NCBI GenBank assembly: GCA_030849465.1
Contig: JARVLF010000016.1
Span: 930,001-994,000, forward strand
From: Moesziomyces globuligerus
Lineage: Eukaryota; Basidiomycota; Ustilaginomycetes; Ustilaginales; Ustilaginaceae
DNA length: 64,000 nucleotides
Direction of reading: 5' to 3'
In this document: positions 1 to 8,671 of the stretch, piece after piece
Layout of the letters: each line of letters begins with the position of its first letter
Numbering within the stretch: the stretch's first letter is position 1
The notes under the pieces: generated by a model
What the model was told of the DNA's origin: nothing
Database searches by the model: none
Seen by the model: only the letters and a program-made list of their open reading frames with translations
Position numbers and translations under genes: made by a program

Positions 1-846
1 TGGGGCGAGTTCGAGATCCAGATCAAGATCTTCTTTGTGCCAGAAGCCAACGAGAAGCCCATCACGCTATTTCACCACCTCAAGCTGCATCCCTGGCTAG
101 CCTCCGTGGCTGCAGTGGAGTCCGAGCAACCCGCCGCTCCCTCCATCCCGGCACCGCTCCCGCCTGCCGACACATCCGCGCCTGAAACAGCCTCGGAAGC
201 CACAGAAACCACAGTCCAGGCGGAGCCGCAGGCATCCACAGATACCCCGAAGCAAGAACCGGATGCCACAGCGATGGACGTGGATCCGGTCAGCAATGCG
301 AACGGGGCCGAGGGGAGCACGCAGCCGGACGGCGCGGATGCATCCGCGAGCTCGGCAGCAGCCCCGGCCCCGCCCAAACCTGCGCTGCCGCCCGTGGTGC
401 ATTCGTGGCAGTACGACGAGATTGTGTTTCCGGAGCCGATGGAGGCGTTCTACGACATCCTCTCCACACATCCGCCCACGCAGCTCGCCGTGACCTCGGC
501 GCTGGCGTTTGCTGACCCAGCCGCCTACCGCTCGTACCAGTATGCGCTGAGCGAAGCGGCTCAGGGCAAAACCAGTGGACCGACACCCATCCCACCGCAT
601 CCGCTGCACACGCCTACGGGCTATCTCTTCGATGCGCTTTCGCTCGAGGCCCAGCAGGCAGAGGCAGACCGGATCGAGATGGCGCGCATCGCGGCGATTC
701 GCGATCTGGAACAGGGCCGCGAACAGCTCATCAAGGCCGAAAAGGCGCTCAAGGACGCCAGGAATCGCATCACCACCCTCAACAACGCTCTCATCGCCTC
801 CGCCACCGCCGCACCATCCAGCAACACCGTGCCGCCGGCGGCGTGA
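1..846 (+). CDS. YAF9: Yaf9-like YEATS domain protein, C-terminal part (5' truncated by window edge)
   Basis: The frame is open from base 1 and begins inside the YEATS domain: the first residues read [12 protein letters not shown], followed by [15 protein letters not shown], which is the end of the YEATS beta-sandwich in the Yaf9/GAS41 family. A low-complexity Pro/Ala/Glu-rich insertion of about 85 residues follows, then the second family block around [20 protein letters not shown]. The C-terminus is a predicted coiled coil ([15 protein letters not shown] to about NNAL). Yaf9 reads acetylated or crotonylated histone H3 and is a shared subunit of the NuA4 acetyltransferase and SWR1 remodelling complexes, with the coiled coil used for complex assembly (family knowledge). 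The start codon and the aromatic acyl-lysine cage lie outside the window. The acidic/Pro-rich insertion is longer than in yeast Yaf9. The call rests on the YEATS end plus the [12 protein letters not shown] block. Confidence 0.85.
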   Translation, partial: WGEFEIQIKIFFVPEANEKPITLFHHLKLHPWLASVAAVESEQPAAPSIPAPLPPADTSAPETASEATETTVQAEPQASTDTPKQEPDATAMDVDPVSNANGAEGSTQPDGADASASSAAAPAPPKPALPPVVHSWQYDEIVFPEPMEAFYDILSTHPPTQLAVTSALAFADPAAYRSYQYALSEAAQGKTSGPTPIPPHPLHTPTGYLFDALSLEAQQAEADRIEMARIAAIRDLEQGREQLIKAEKALKDARNRITTLNNALIASATAAPSSNTVPPAA

Positions 847-994
847 GAGCATCACGCTCCGTGGACCATGTATTTGTACCGCCATGCAACTATTTATTTT
901 CGACCCGTGGTATGTGGCTGGCGCTGCGACACGGGCACAGGACTGCGCACACAGGATGCGTCGAGGCGAAGAAGATGAAGCGAGCGTCAGCAAG

Positions 995-2095
995 TTAAAT
1001 GTCGGTGTCTGGCTGATGGTTGTACAGGTGATCGTAGCGGAAGCACATGATGCCCTTTCTGGGATGCATGACGTCCTTGATCTTGACCTTTTCAAAGAGG
1101 CCGTAGAAGTCGATGGGATCCTGGAGGGTGGCGACCATGGTGGTATTGGTGCCGTCCGGATGACGGATTCTTCGGCGGCCCGTGTACTGGAAGTAGGCGT
1201 TGTGTTTGTGCTGCCAGCTTCGCCAGAGACGGTCGATCTCGCAGTGGAGGAGCCAGAAGGCGGGTTCGCACGTGGCGCTGAAGAGCCACATCTCGCCTCC
1301 GATCGCCTGGTGCAGCCAGGCGTGGATCGTCGTCTCGAGCTGGATGCGAAGCTTCTGATAGCTCGGCTCGTCCAGGTAGTCTTCCACCAGCGAAGCGTTG
1401 AAGTTCGAGGTGTACATGTCGCCTCGTTGCAGATGCTTGGCCTTCCAGTTGCCGTTGAAGTAGCGCGTCACCGGATGCGGCTTGTAGACCGAATGACCCG
1501 GTTTCTTGGGGCTGGGCAACAGACCGCAGTGCAGATTCTTAAAGGGACCATTGGGAATCGGACCTCCCTTACCATCGTCGCCGCCGAACGCCTGCCAGAG
1601 CGCCGCATTCTGGATGCCGTTCTTCCAGTCGCTCTCCACATCCCAATAGGCCTCGCGACCCTTGTAGCCCGACACGCGCATCAGGCTGTAGAAGGCGCGC
1701 AGGAAGGCGGTATGGCACGGCAGGAAGCACGAGCTGTAGTGCATCTCCTCCTGCAGTCCGATGTGCACCAGCGTCAGGTCGTCCATGAAGCTGCCGCCCT
1801 TGATGAAGATCGACTTGCCCGGATGGCTGAGCGCGCGGAAACTTGCGATCCACGACGTCTTCTCCGCCTCGGTGAGTGTGTACCACGAAACGCGCTCCAT
1901 CGGATGCGTACACTTGACCGAAGCATGGCCCGATGCCGTGCCTCCAGCACGACGATCGAGCTCGGACGACGTCGAAGCGAGCGAGCGAGCCTCGATCGCC
2001 TCGATGTGTGGCCAGAAGGACGTCGTCCTAGCGACGCAGCTTTGCAGCATCACCACCATCGCCCCCAGGGCGACAAGTAGCTGAGCATCCACCAT
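995..2095 (-). CDS. Secreted tyrosinase (type-3 copper enzyme)
   Basis: A 366-residue protein. The chosen start is ATG at 2095; the frame runs open further upstream only through a TTG. The start gives a plausible signal peptide (MVDAQLLVALGAMVVMLQSC). All six copper ligands of a type-3 centre are visible: CuA at H111, H119 and H128 (VHIGLQEEMHYSSCFLPCH, spacing H-x8-H as in tyrosinases) and CuB at H258, H262 and H284 (IHAWLHQAIGG and FWLLHCEIDRLW). Tyrosinases oxidise monophenols and diphenols to quinones, feeding melanin or cross-linking reactions. The usual Trp before the third CuA histidine is Cys here (LPCH), so the Cys-His arrangement differs from mushroom tyrosinase. The protein is short and lacks the large C-terminal shielding domain of PPO-type tyrosinases, resembling the compact secreted group. 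Convergent with the YAF9-like gene, 148 bp apart. Confidence 0.85.
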   Translation of the reverse strand: MVDAQLLVALGAMVVMLQSCVARTTSFWPHIEAIEARSLASTSSELDRRAGGTASGHASVKCTHPMERVSWYTLTEAEKTSWIASFRALSHPGKSIFIKGGSFMDDLTLVHIGLQEEMHYSSCFLPCHTAFLRAFYSLMRVSGYKGREAYWDVESDWKNGIQNAALWQAFGGDDGKGGPIPNGPFKNLHCGLLPSPKKPGHSVYKPHPVTRYFNGNWKAKHLQRGDMYTSNFNASLVEDYLDEPSYQKLRIQLETTIHAWLHQAIGGEMWLFSATCEPAFWLLHCEIDRLWRSWQHKHNAYFQYTGRRRIRHPDGTNTTMVATLQDPIDFYGLFEKVKIKDVMHPRKGIMCFRYDHLYNHQPDTDI

Positions 2096-2231
2096 GCCTG
2101 CAGATTTGAAAGTCCGTAGTTTCCGAACGAGAGGCAAGCGGTTCAGGATAAGATTGATGTGGGTGGTGGTTCAGTTGGCAGAACAGGCGTAGTCTCGAGT
2201 TCGGAGGGCGCAAACGCTGCTCGTCCCTTGC

Positions 2232-2237
2232 TTTATA
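2232..2237 (-). promoter_or_regulatory. TATA box candidate of the tyrosinase gene
   Basis: Read on the minus strand the site is CCCTATAAAG, about 137 bp upstream of the tyrosinase ATG. A canonical TATAAA is uncommon by chance in this GC-rich DNA and fits an inducible secreted enzyme. No transcript data are available to fix the start site. Confidence 0.45.
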
Positions 2238-3488
2238 GGGGAAGCGAACACATAGGACATGCATCGGCGTGCACAGCAGAGACCAACCTCATCGACGCCC
2301 ATTTGCGCCCATCACGCCCTAGGCCCGTCACTTGACTGTCTTTCATGTGGGCTGTTCATTTCTCTTCCACCGTTGTGGGACCTTTGGCGGACCAAGGGTC
2401 GGAGTCAACGAGCAGTCTGCCTCGCCGTCGCAGGTCCAAGCCCCTGGACGACGGTCATTCTATGCATCTCCGCGTCAATTGATAACCCGAAGTAAAGAGC
2501 CTCACGCAACGTGTGTCGACTGGAGATGGCAAGGCTGTCATCCTTTGTACCATTTCATGTGCTTTCGGAGCTTACACCCGATTAGATTTCATGACCACCG
2601 ATCAAGCCCCTAACTGCGCTTGATATTCGTCCCGCATCGAGCTCGCATTTCTCAAGGCCAGATGTCGTACTCGAGCGTTTCCCAGCTCTTTCAGCAGCTG
2701 TGGCAACAAAAGCTCGATCGCGTTCCAGCCAGTGAGATCGGGACTGCGTTCGGTCCATCCTCGTCGCTGCGCCGAGTCTTTGTCCTCGTTGCGATCTGTC
2801 CAGACGCCGCTTGTCACTTGTTTCCTCCTTCTTGCGCTTCGAACGATCTCGCTTCATTTGCGAGCTAGAAGATGGCACCGAGTCCACCCCGTTGCGGTCG
2901 AGAGAATGTGTGCCAACAGCACGATGCTGTCGCTGCATCCAGCTGCAGACAGTCGCTCCTGGACTGCTGTCCCTAGCCTGGCGTCCGGAGCGGTCGTTCC
3001 CCCGCGAATGACATGCCAACTCTGCCACAGAGAGCAACGACATGTCCTCGACCAAGACCGCTTTCATGTAGCAGGATCAACTCCGTGCGCAGCTTGTAAT
3101 CGATGCTGAGATAACAACGGCGCGAGGTAGGTCTTGTGCTCATGTCCAACTAAGCCACGTCGATGCAGGCCGGGAACGAGGACGAACCGATACACTCTCA
3201 CTCGTCGTAAACAAGCACATTCTTTGTACACAAGCCAGTACAACTGCCCATCAACAAAGGCAGTCCTAGGCAGTCCAACCGCGTAACGTGCAGTTGAACT
3301 GGCTTGTCACTGCCTCAACTACAAGACTCTGGTTCAGACGCAGACGATCACCAAAGCGAATAAATGCCAATGCCTCGAATTAAAACAGGCTGCGTCGTGG
3401 GCAGTGCGCAAGGTAAAGTGCGAGGAAGGGGCAGGAGCAAGTCCATGACAACAGAAGCATTACAAGAGCAAAAAAAAAAAAAAACTGA

Positions 3489-3537
3489 GAAAGGAGGTGG
3501 GGGGAGGGGGAAGGGGGGGAGGAATGAGGGGTGGGGA
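3489..3537 (-). repeat. C-rich tract directly after the cryptochrome stop codon
   Basis: Read on the minus strand, the first about 50 bases after the TAA at 3538-3540 are almost entirely C with a few T and A, including runs of five to seven C, followed by an oligo-T run. The tract lies in the presumptive 3' UTR. Similar C runs sit just after the stops of the glutathione reductase and glyoxal oxidase genes in this window. Confidence 0.6.
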
Positions 3538-6222
3538 TTACTTGGAGCCACGTCTCCAACTCGTCTCTAGATCTGCCTTGGAGATGGCTGGTGCATGGTT
3601 GGAGCCGTTGATTTGGCCTGCGTTGCCACCGACGACGCCGTTTGCACTGCCGTTTCCGTACGCAGCTCCGATTCCATACGCAGCGCCGTTTCCGCCGTTG
3701 CCGCCATTACCCTGTGCTGGATCGGCGTATCCGTTCGCGGCGCCGTAACTGTCCACATGCGCCGCACCACCGTGGCCGCCATTGCCACCGTTGCCGTTGC
3801 CGCCCCGTCGCAAGCGACCGTTGGGTGCTTCGAGCGAGGCGGCACTGCCCGTTCTGCCGGGTCCAAAGTCAAACGCGTTGCCAGGTGCCCTGCCGACGGG
3901 CGCGGGGAGGTTGTTGGCCGCCCCAGCGGTGGGTGCGCGCCCGAACTTGCCCATCGTCGCCGCGTGCGTGGCTGGCGAGGTGCCAAACGGCGAGCCGCTG
4001 CGCTCGCCATCGCTGCCGATGTTGAGCGCGCCGACGTTGGGGAAGCCCTGGTTCTGGCGTGCAATGTACGAGGGTCCGATCGAGCCCGATGCCCCGCGCA
4101 GCGGCGGAATCACGTTTCGGGAGACACCACCCTCGTAGTGCCCACTCAAAGTACCAGTCGAAGCAGCAAGCTGGTCGTAGTTGGCACCATCCGACAAGGC
4201 TCCATAGGTTGCGGCTTGGACGCGGTAGCTCGGTCGATGACGACGAGGCACCTTGCCATCCTTGACCTTCTCCTGCGGGTTGCCGTGCATCTTGGAACCC
4301 ACGCCCTGCTTGCGCTCGTAGTGGCGCTGCCAACCCTCGTGCTCGAACAGCGGCTCGGCAGGGTAGCCATCGATGGTGACGTCCATCCTGGTGGTCTTGA
4401 GGCCGTACCGCTTGCGTTCCTCCGGAGTGAGCAGCCAGGGCGTGTGAACGTAGTCGGCATGTAGATTGCGCAGCGCGGGAATCCACATCTTGACGTAGTC
4501 ACCGTGCGAGTCGTAGTCCTTGGCCTGCTTGATGGTGTTGAACTGGCGCGAGGCGCGCGGATCGTTGCCGACGCCGGCGACGTACTGCCAGTTGCCGTAG
4601 TTGGAGGTGGGATCGTAGTCGATGAGATGCGACTGGAAGAACTCGGCGCCGATGCGCCAGTCGTAGCCGAGATCTTTGGACAGGAAGCTGGCGACGTTCT
4701 GACGACCGCGGTTGGACATGAAGCCGGACTCGCGCAGCTCGAGGATGTTGGCATCGATGAAGGGGATGCCGGTGCGGCCCTCGAGCAGGCGGGTCATCTC
4801 GTGCTCGGCTCCGTCCTTGAGCGGGTCCCACTTGTTCCACCAACCATCTTCCATCTTCTTGGCGGCTTGACGTGGATCGGTAGCACGCTCGAAGCCACCG
4901 AGGTCGTAGAGGAGATCGCCGAATTTCTCGGCGACGAAGAAGAAGTAGTCACGCCAGAGCAGCTCGAAGCGCACCCAGTAGGTGTTTTGGTCCTCGCCGA
5001 ACTTCTTCTCGTGGTCGTCAAGCGCCTCCCAGATCTGGCGGGGCGAAATGCTGCCGTATGCAAGGAAAGGCGACATCTTGGTGCTGTATGCGTGACCGAT
5101 GAGGTTGTTGCGCGTCTGCTTGTAGCGAGCCACAGGAGGCGGGTCAGCCTTGCCCCAACGGGTCGAGTCAGCGGACTTGCCCCTGACAAAGTACCAGTCG
5201 AGCCGATCGAGAGCGGAGGACTCGCCTCCACGCAAGGGGAAGGCGGAGGCGGGATGTCTTTGTTGGAGGAGCGCGCTTGCTTCGAGCGTCGGCGGGAGCT
5301 GCGAGTCGTTGAGCGGGGTGAGTAGGAAACGCAGGATGTCGTGGAAGGAGACCTGACCTTCCTGTTTATCCTTGGGCTCGGGAGCTCGCGGGGCGAGACC
5401 GTCGACGTCGACCTCGTACGAGACGTCGAGCGCATAGTCGGTGGTGGAAGGGATGCGAGGAGGGAAAGTCTTGAACTCGGCTGGCGAGGGCTTGACAGGG
5501 CGGACCATCTTGGCGCCGAGCGCCTCGACTTTCTTGCGGAAGGGGGTGAAGACGTCCGGGGTCTCGCTGCTCTCGAAGGGAAGATCGGAAGGGTGGATGA
5601 GGGTCTTTCCATGGACAAAGTGAACGGGAACGCCGCTGCCGTGGAGCTTTTCGACGATGGCGTTCTCGACGTCGATCTCGGGGTAGGTCATCTCCTTCTG
5701 AAGCCAGACACCCTCTACGTGGGTGCCCTCGGCGTGGAAGGCGTGGACGAGGTTGTGGATGACGTCCTCTGGGATGCCGAAGCGAATGAGGAGGTCGGAG
5801 CCGGCGGCGCGGAGGCGGGAACGCACGTCGTAGACCGACTCGGAAATGAAACGGGTGCGGAAGCCGCCGGTCTTCCAAAAGCCGTACTCCTTGGTACGGG
5901 CTTCGGGGCCCTGACGCTGGTAGCCGGGCAGACCGCTGAGCTCCATCTCGCGCTCGTCAAAGACGAAGACGGGGAGGAGGTAGTCGGCGGTAGAGCCGAG
6001 GAGAGCCTCATCTTCGAGCTTGCTCAGGTCGACGGTCTTCTCTGCGGTGCTGACGATGGGCTTGGGCGTCTGGTGGGCATAGTAGAAGAGCGGGTTGTCG
6101 TGAATGCGGAGGTCGAGGCGGAGGAGGCAGATGAGGACGCTCTTGCCCGTGTCGGAGCCAGGCGATGTGGCGGAGCCGCCGTGGGAGGCGCTAGGTGAGG
6201 AGGAAGAAGCCGATCCCTCCAT
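3538..6222 (-). CDS. DASH-type cryptochrome/photolyase with Gly/Asn-rich C-terminal extension
   Basis: An 894-residue protein. ATG at 6222 is the start; the frame upstream begins only with TTG. Residues about 28-210 form the N-terminal alpha/beta photolyase domain (VLICLLRLDLRIHDNPLF, then PVFVFDERE). The FAD-binding helical domain follows, with KMSPFLAYGSISPRQIW, WVRFELLWRDYFFF and RTGIPFIDANILELRESGFM. The block GVGNDPRASRQFNTIKQAKD, then the DYDSHGDYVKMWIP segment, is characteristic of the DASH subgroup rather than CPD or (6-4) photolyases. DASH proteins bind FAD and a folate antenna, repair CPDs in single-stranded DNA and may act as blue-light receptors (family knowledge). From about residue 650 the protein continues for about 240 residues with a basic segment, a Ser/Gly/Ala-rich stretch and a Gly/Asn-rich repeat region. 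DASH enzymes without such a tail are about 500-600 residues. No intron is evident. Confidence 0.9.
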   Translation of the reverse strand: MEGSASSSSPSASHGGSATSPGSDTGKSVLICLLRLDLRIHDNPLFYYAHQTPKPIVSTAEKTVDLSKLEDEALLGSTADYLLPVFVFDEREMELSGLPGYQRQGPEARTKEYGFWKTGGFRTRFISESVYDVRSRLRAAGSDLLIRFGIPEDVIHNLVHAFHAEGTHVEGVWLQKEMTYPEIDVENAIVEKLHGSGVPVHFVHGKTLIHPSDLPFESSETPDVFTPFRKKVEALGAKMVRPVKPSPAEFKTFPPRIPSTTDYALDVSYEVDVDGLAPRAPEPKDKQEGQVSFHDILRFLLTPLNDSQLPPTLEASALLQQRHPASAFPLRGGESSALDRLDWYFVRGKSADSTRWGKADPPPVARYKQTRNNLIGHAYSTKMSPFLAYGSISPRQIWEALDDHEKKFGEDQNTYWVRFELLWRDYFFFVAEKFGDLLYDLGGFERATDPRQAAKKMEDGWWNKWDPLKDGAEHEMTRLLEGRTGIPFIDANILELRESGFMSNRGRQNVASFLSKDLGYDWRIGAEFFQSHLIDYDPTSNYGNWQYVAGVGNDPRASRQFNTIKQAKDYDSHGDYVKMWIPALRNLHADYVHTPWLLTPEERKRYGLKTTRMDVTIDGYPAEPLFEHEGWQRHYERKQGVGSKMHGNPQEKVKDGKVPRRHRPSYRVQAATYGALSDGANYDQLAASTGTLSGHYEGGVSRNVIPPLRGASGSIGPSYIARQNQGFPNVGALNIGSDGERSGSPFGTSPATHAATMGKFGRAPTAGAANNLPAPVGRAPGNAFDFGPGRTGSAASLEAPNGRLRRGGNGNGGNGGHGGAAHVDSYGAANGYADPAQGNGGNGGNGAAYGIGAAYGNGSANGVVGGNAGQINGSNHAPAISKADLETSWRRGSK

Positions 6223-8671
6223 GAAGGGCAACTATGGCTCGAATGCCAGGTCGAGACGCCAGAGTGGGATGCGAAACGCTATTGGTGGTCGGTATTTTAG
6301 AGACGTCCAAGGACAGAGCCAAAAAAGTGCGCCACGAAGCCAAGATGTCAAGGTGGGAAGCGCACGCGAGTCGAGTTGCCGATCCGATGAAGGTTAACAA
6401 GTGCACTGGAGATCGAGTGGCGATGGGATGGAACCAGAAGGGTCGTAATGAGGCTGGCGTGATGTTTTGGTGGATGCAGTTGCACGGGAGCTGAGATCTG
6501 ATGGGATGGAGAATAGAGGATGCAAGCGAATGTAGAAGTGGCAATGCGGGTTGAGCACGAGCACGAGCGACGAAGCCGGGAGACAAGCGGTTGAGTGGTG
6601 TAGGGAGACAGAGATGTGTCTGGTGAGCGCGACGGTGCGGGTGTGGCAATGGTCAACTGTCCACTGGCGAGTGGAGTGTTGCCGCGATGGTTGAGTGCAG
6701 AGAGAACTGCGGCCGCGCGGTGAAGGGATGCGAGAATGATGGTGGTGGCGGATGGCGTATGGCGAAGGGCGCTGCTGAATGAGCGATCTTGGCTTGGCTG
6801 TGCGAGTGTGCGGTGAGCCGTGGCGTTTTGGCTGGGCTTCGCCTGCGGTCGTCTGCACGCTCGAGGGCTCAGCTGCTGCTGCTTCTCCTGCTGTTGCTGA
6901 TGAGCGGTCCCGCCTAGCTGCAGCGATCGCGCACCCAAGTCGGCGAAGCAAAGTCAAAAAAGAAACCGATTTTAACCCAGACAGAAATTCAACTGCCCAT
7001 TCTAACAGTCTGACTGACCAAAAAATGGCCAGCGCCTCGAGCTGCTCAGGACCCGCAACCATCAGGGGCTAGCCGTCGATGCGGTGGAAATGGGAATACC
7101 GACCTCTGCTTGAACGGGAGCCTCGGAGCAGCTTCGAGCGGTAAGCCGAGCGGTAAGCTCGAAAAGGCAAGAGGATGCGCCATCTCAAAGTACCGGGCTA
7201 GAAGCCACCTCTGTGCGTGGTCGCAGTGGCTCGAGCCGTGGAATCGCCGCAGCTTCGGTGAGCTCAGACGAGCGCCGCGACAGCAAGGCAGACGACGCCG
7301 ATCCAAGGCGTGGTTGCATTTGATTTTTTTTTTGCATTTTTCGCTTGGCTGGCTGTGCTGTGCTTTGACATGTCTACGCCGCGGCGTCTGGCAGACGAAA
7401 GCTTGCGTTTCTGTGGAACACCTTTGCACATCCGAGGATGGCTTCGGACCCACCCTGTCCGAGCCCGACGCCCGCCCACCCGCCTGCCTGCGTGCTTGCT
7501 ACCGCTTGGCTCACACCTGTTCGGGATGACGGGGCATTGGAGTGTGGCTGCTCTGCGTATCAACACACGGCCGGAATAGGCTCGAAACCGAGTGGCTGGG
7601 AGCGGGGGGCGCGGATCAGCTCTAAATCCTCAACGCTAGCTAGGCTGGCTGCTGGGCAACGAGGGCGTGGTCGATTACTCAACGGCTACGCAATCACCCC
7701 CTCTTCTCTCTCTCGCGCTCTGCGCCTCGTGTGCGCTCTTCGCCACGCCTTACCACAGTTTTTTTTTCTTCGTCTGCGCACACTGTCCCCCGGATGCGCA
7801 TTTCTATTGGCTTTGCTCACGCTCCCGCTCATGCACGCCTCGTCGAGCCTCGCTTCGTGCCGCCTTGGTCTTGCCTCGCTTGGGATTCAGAGCGCGGCCA
7901 AGCTCCCGATCAGCGCAGTCCGACGGCTCAACGGGTGGAAGCACAGTCAGCCTTCTTTCCAGGCGCGCCTCTGTACCGCTGTTTCGACGCTGTGAAAGTG
8001 CTGGCAGCCTCGCGACAGTAGCTGCACCGTGGGACTAGCACATCGAGTCACAGTCAATACGAGGAGACACCACTCGCACGATGGAACCACGACTGCGACG
8101 GCAACTTCTAGCTTGGCTATCAGGAACCGTTCCGACCTCGACTGCGGATCAGGCTTTGCAGCGTCGGAGTCCGAAGGCCGCGCAAAGCCTCCAGACGGTC
8201 ACACGCTCGTGTGAGAGCTGGCTGGTGCACCAGGAGCTCGGGAAAGCGAGGTGGCCTCGATGAAGCATTCCTCCAGATCTGCAACGTATCATCCACAGGA
8301 GAAGGCGGTCGTAGCGAGGCTGACTGGCGATTGGCAGCGCCGTTACGCGTCGGCTTGGCCAGCGCCCACACCTCCGATGGGCCTGGCCGATCGAGACAGC
8401 CGCGGCGCGCATCAACGTGCATGAGAGTGAGCTCTAAATTTTCGCCCTTCCTGCACGTTGGATAGTGCATCCGCTGCTACCCCGGTCGAGGTCAACAGCT
8501 GTATGAAGCTACGACCTCACAGCTTGTGTGCCGATTCCTCGCAAGTCTCAAATCGCCGATCCCCTTTCTCCCTCTCAAAGACGCACGACGCTGGACAAGT
8601 CTGCTAGGGTCTTCAAGATCTGTGAATTACGATGACCAACATCATGCAATGAGAGAAAAGGGGAAACTAAG
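6223..8671. other. 2.4-kb intergenic region, no supported gene
   Basis: This lies between the start of the cryptochrome and the stop of RPA2, both minus strand, so the left part should hold the cryptochrome promoter. Open frames here are short, begin at non-ATG codons or lack any family resemblance. Visible structure is limited to oligo-T runs near 7322-7331 and 7760-7769 and pyrimidine-rich stretches around 7690-7860. No tRNA or rRNA signature was seen. Confidence 0.5.

Larger units (their letters stand above)
2096..3537. other. Intergenic region between tyrosinase and cryptochrome, no supported gene
   Basis: Upstream of tyrosinase and downstream of the cryptochrome, both on the minus strand. 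It holds the TATA-like site near 2232 and, at its right end, an A14 run (3471-3484) followed by a G-rich tract that is the C-rich 3' flank of the cryptochrome. A short minus-strand frame ending at 2602 translates to a helical-looking stretch (WNAIELLLPQLLKELGNARV) but has no ATG and only weak codon bias, so it is not called. Confidence 0.5.

Noticed and set aside
575..2080. 501-codon plus-strand frame across YAF9 end and tyrosinase
   Set aside because: Runs antisense through tyrosinase and out of frame through YAF9; no domain.
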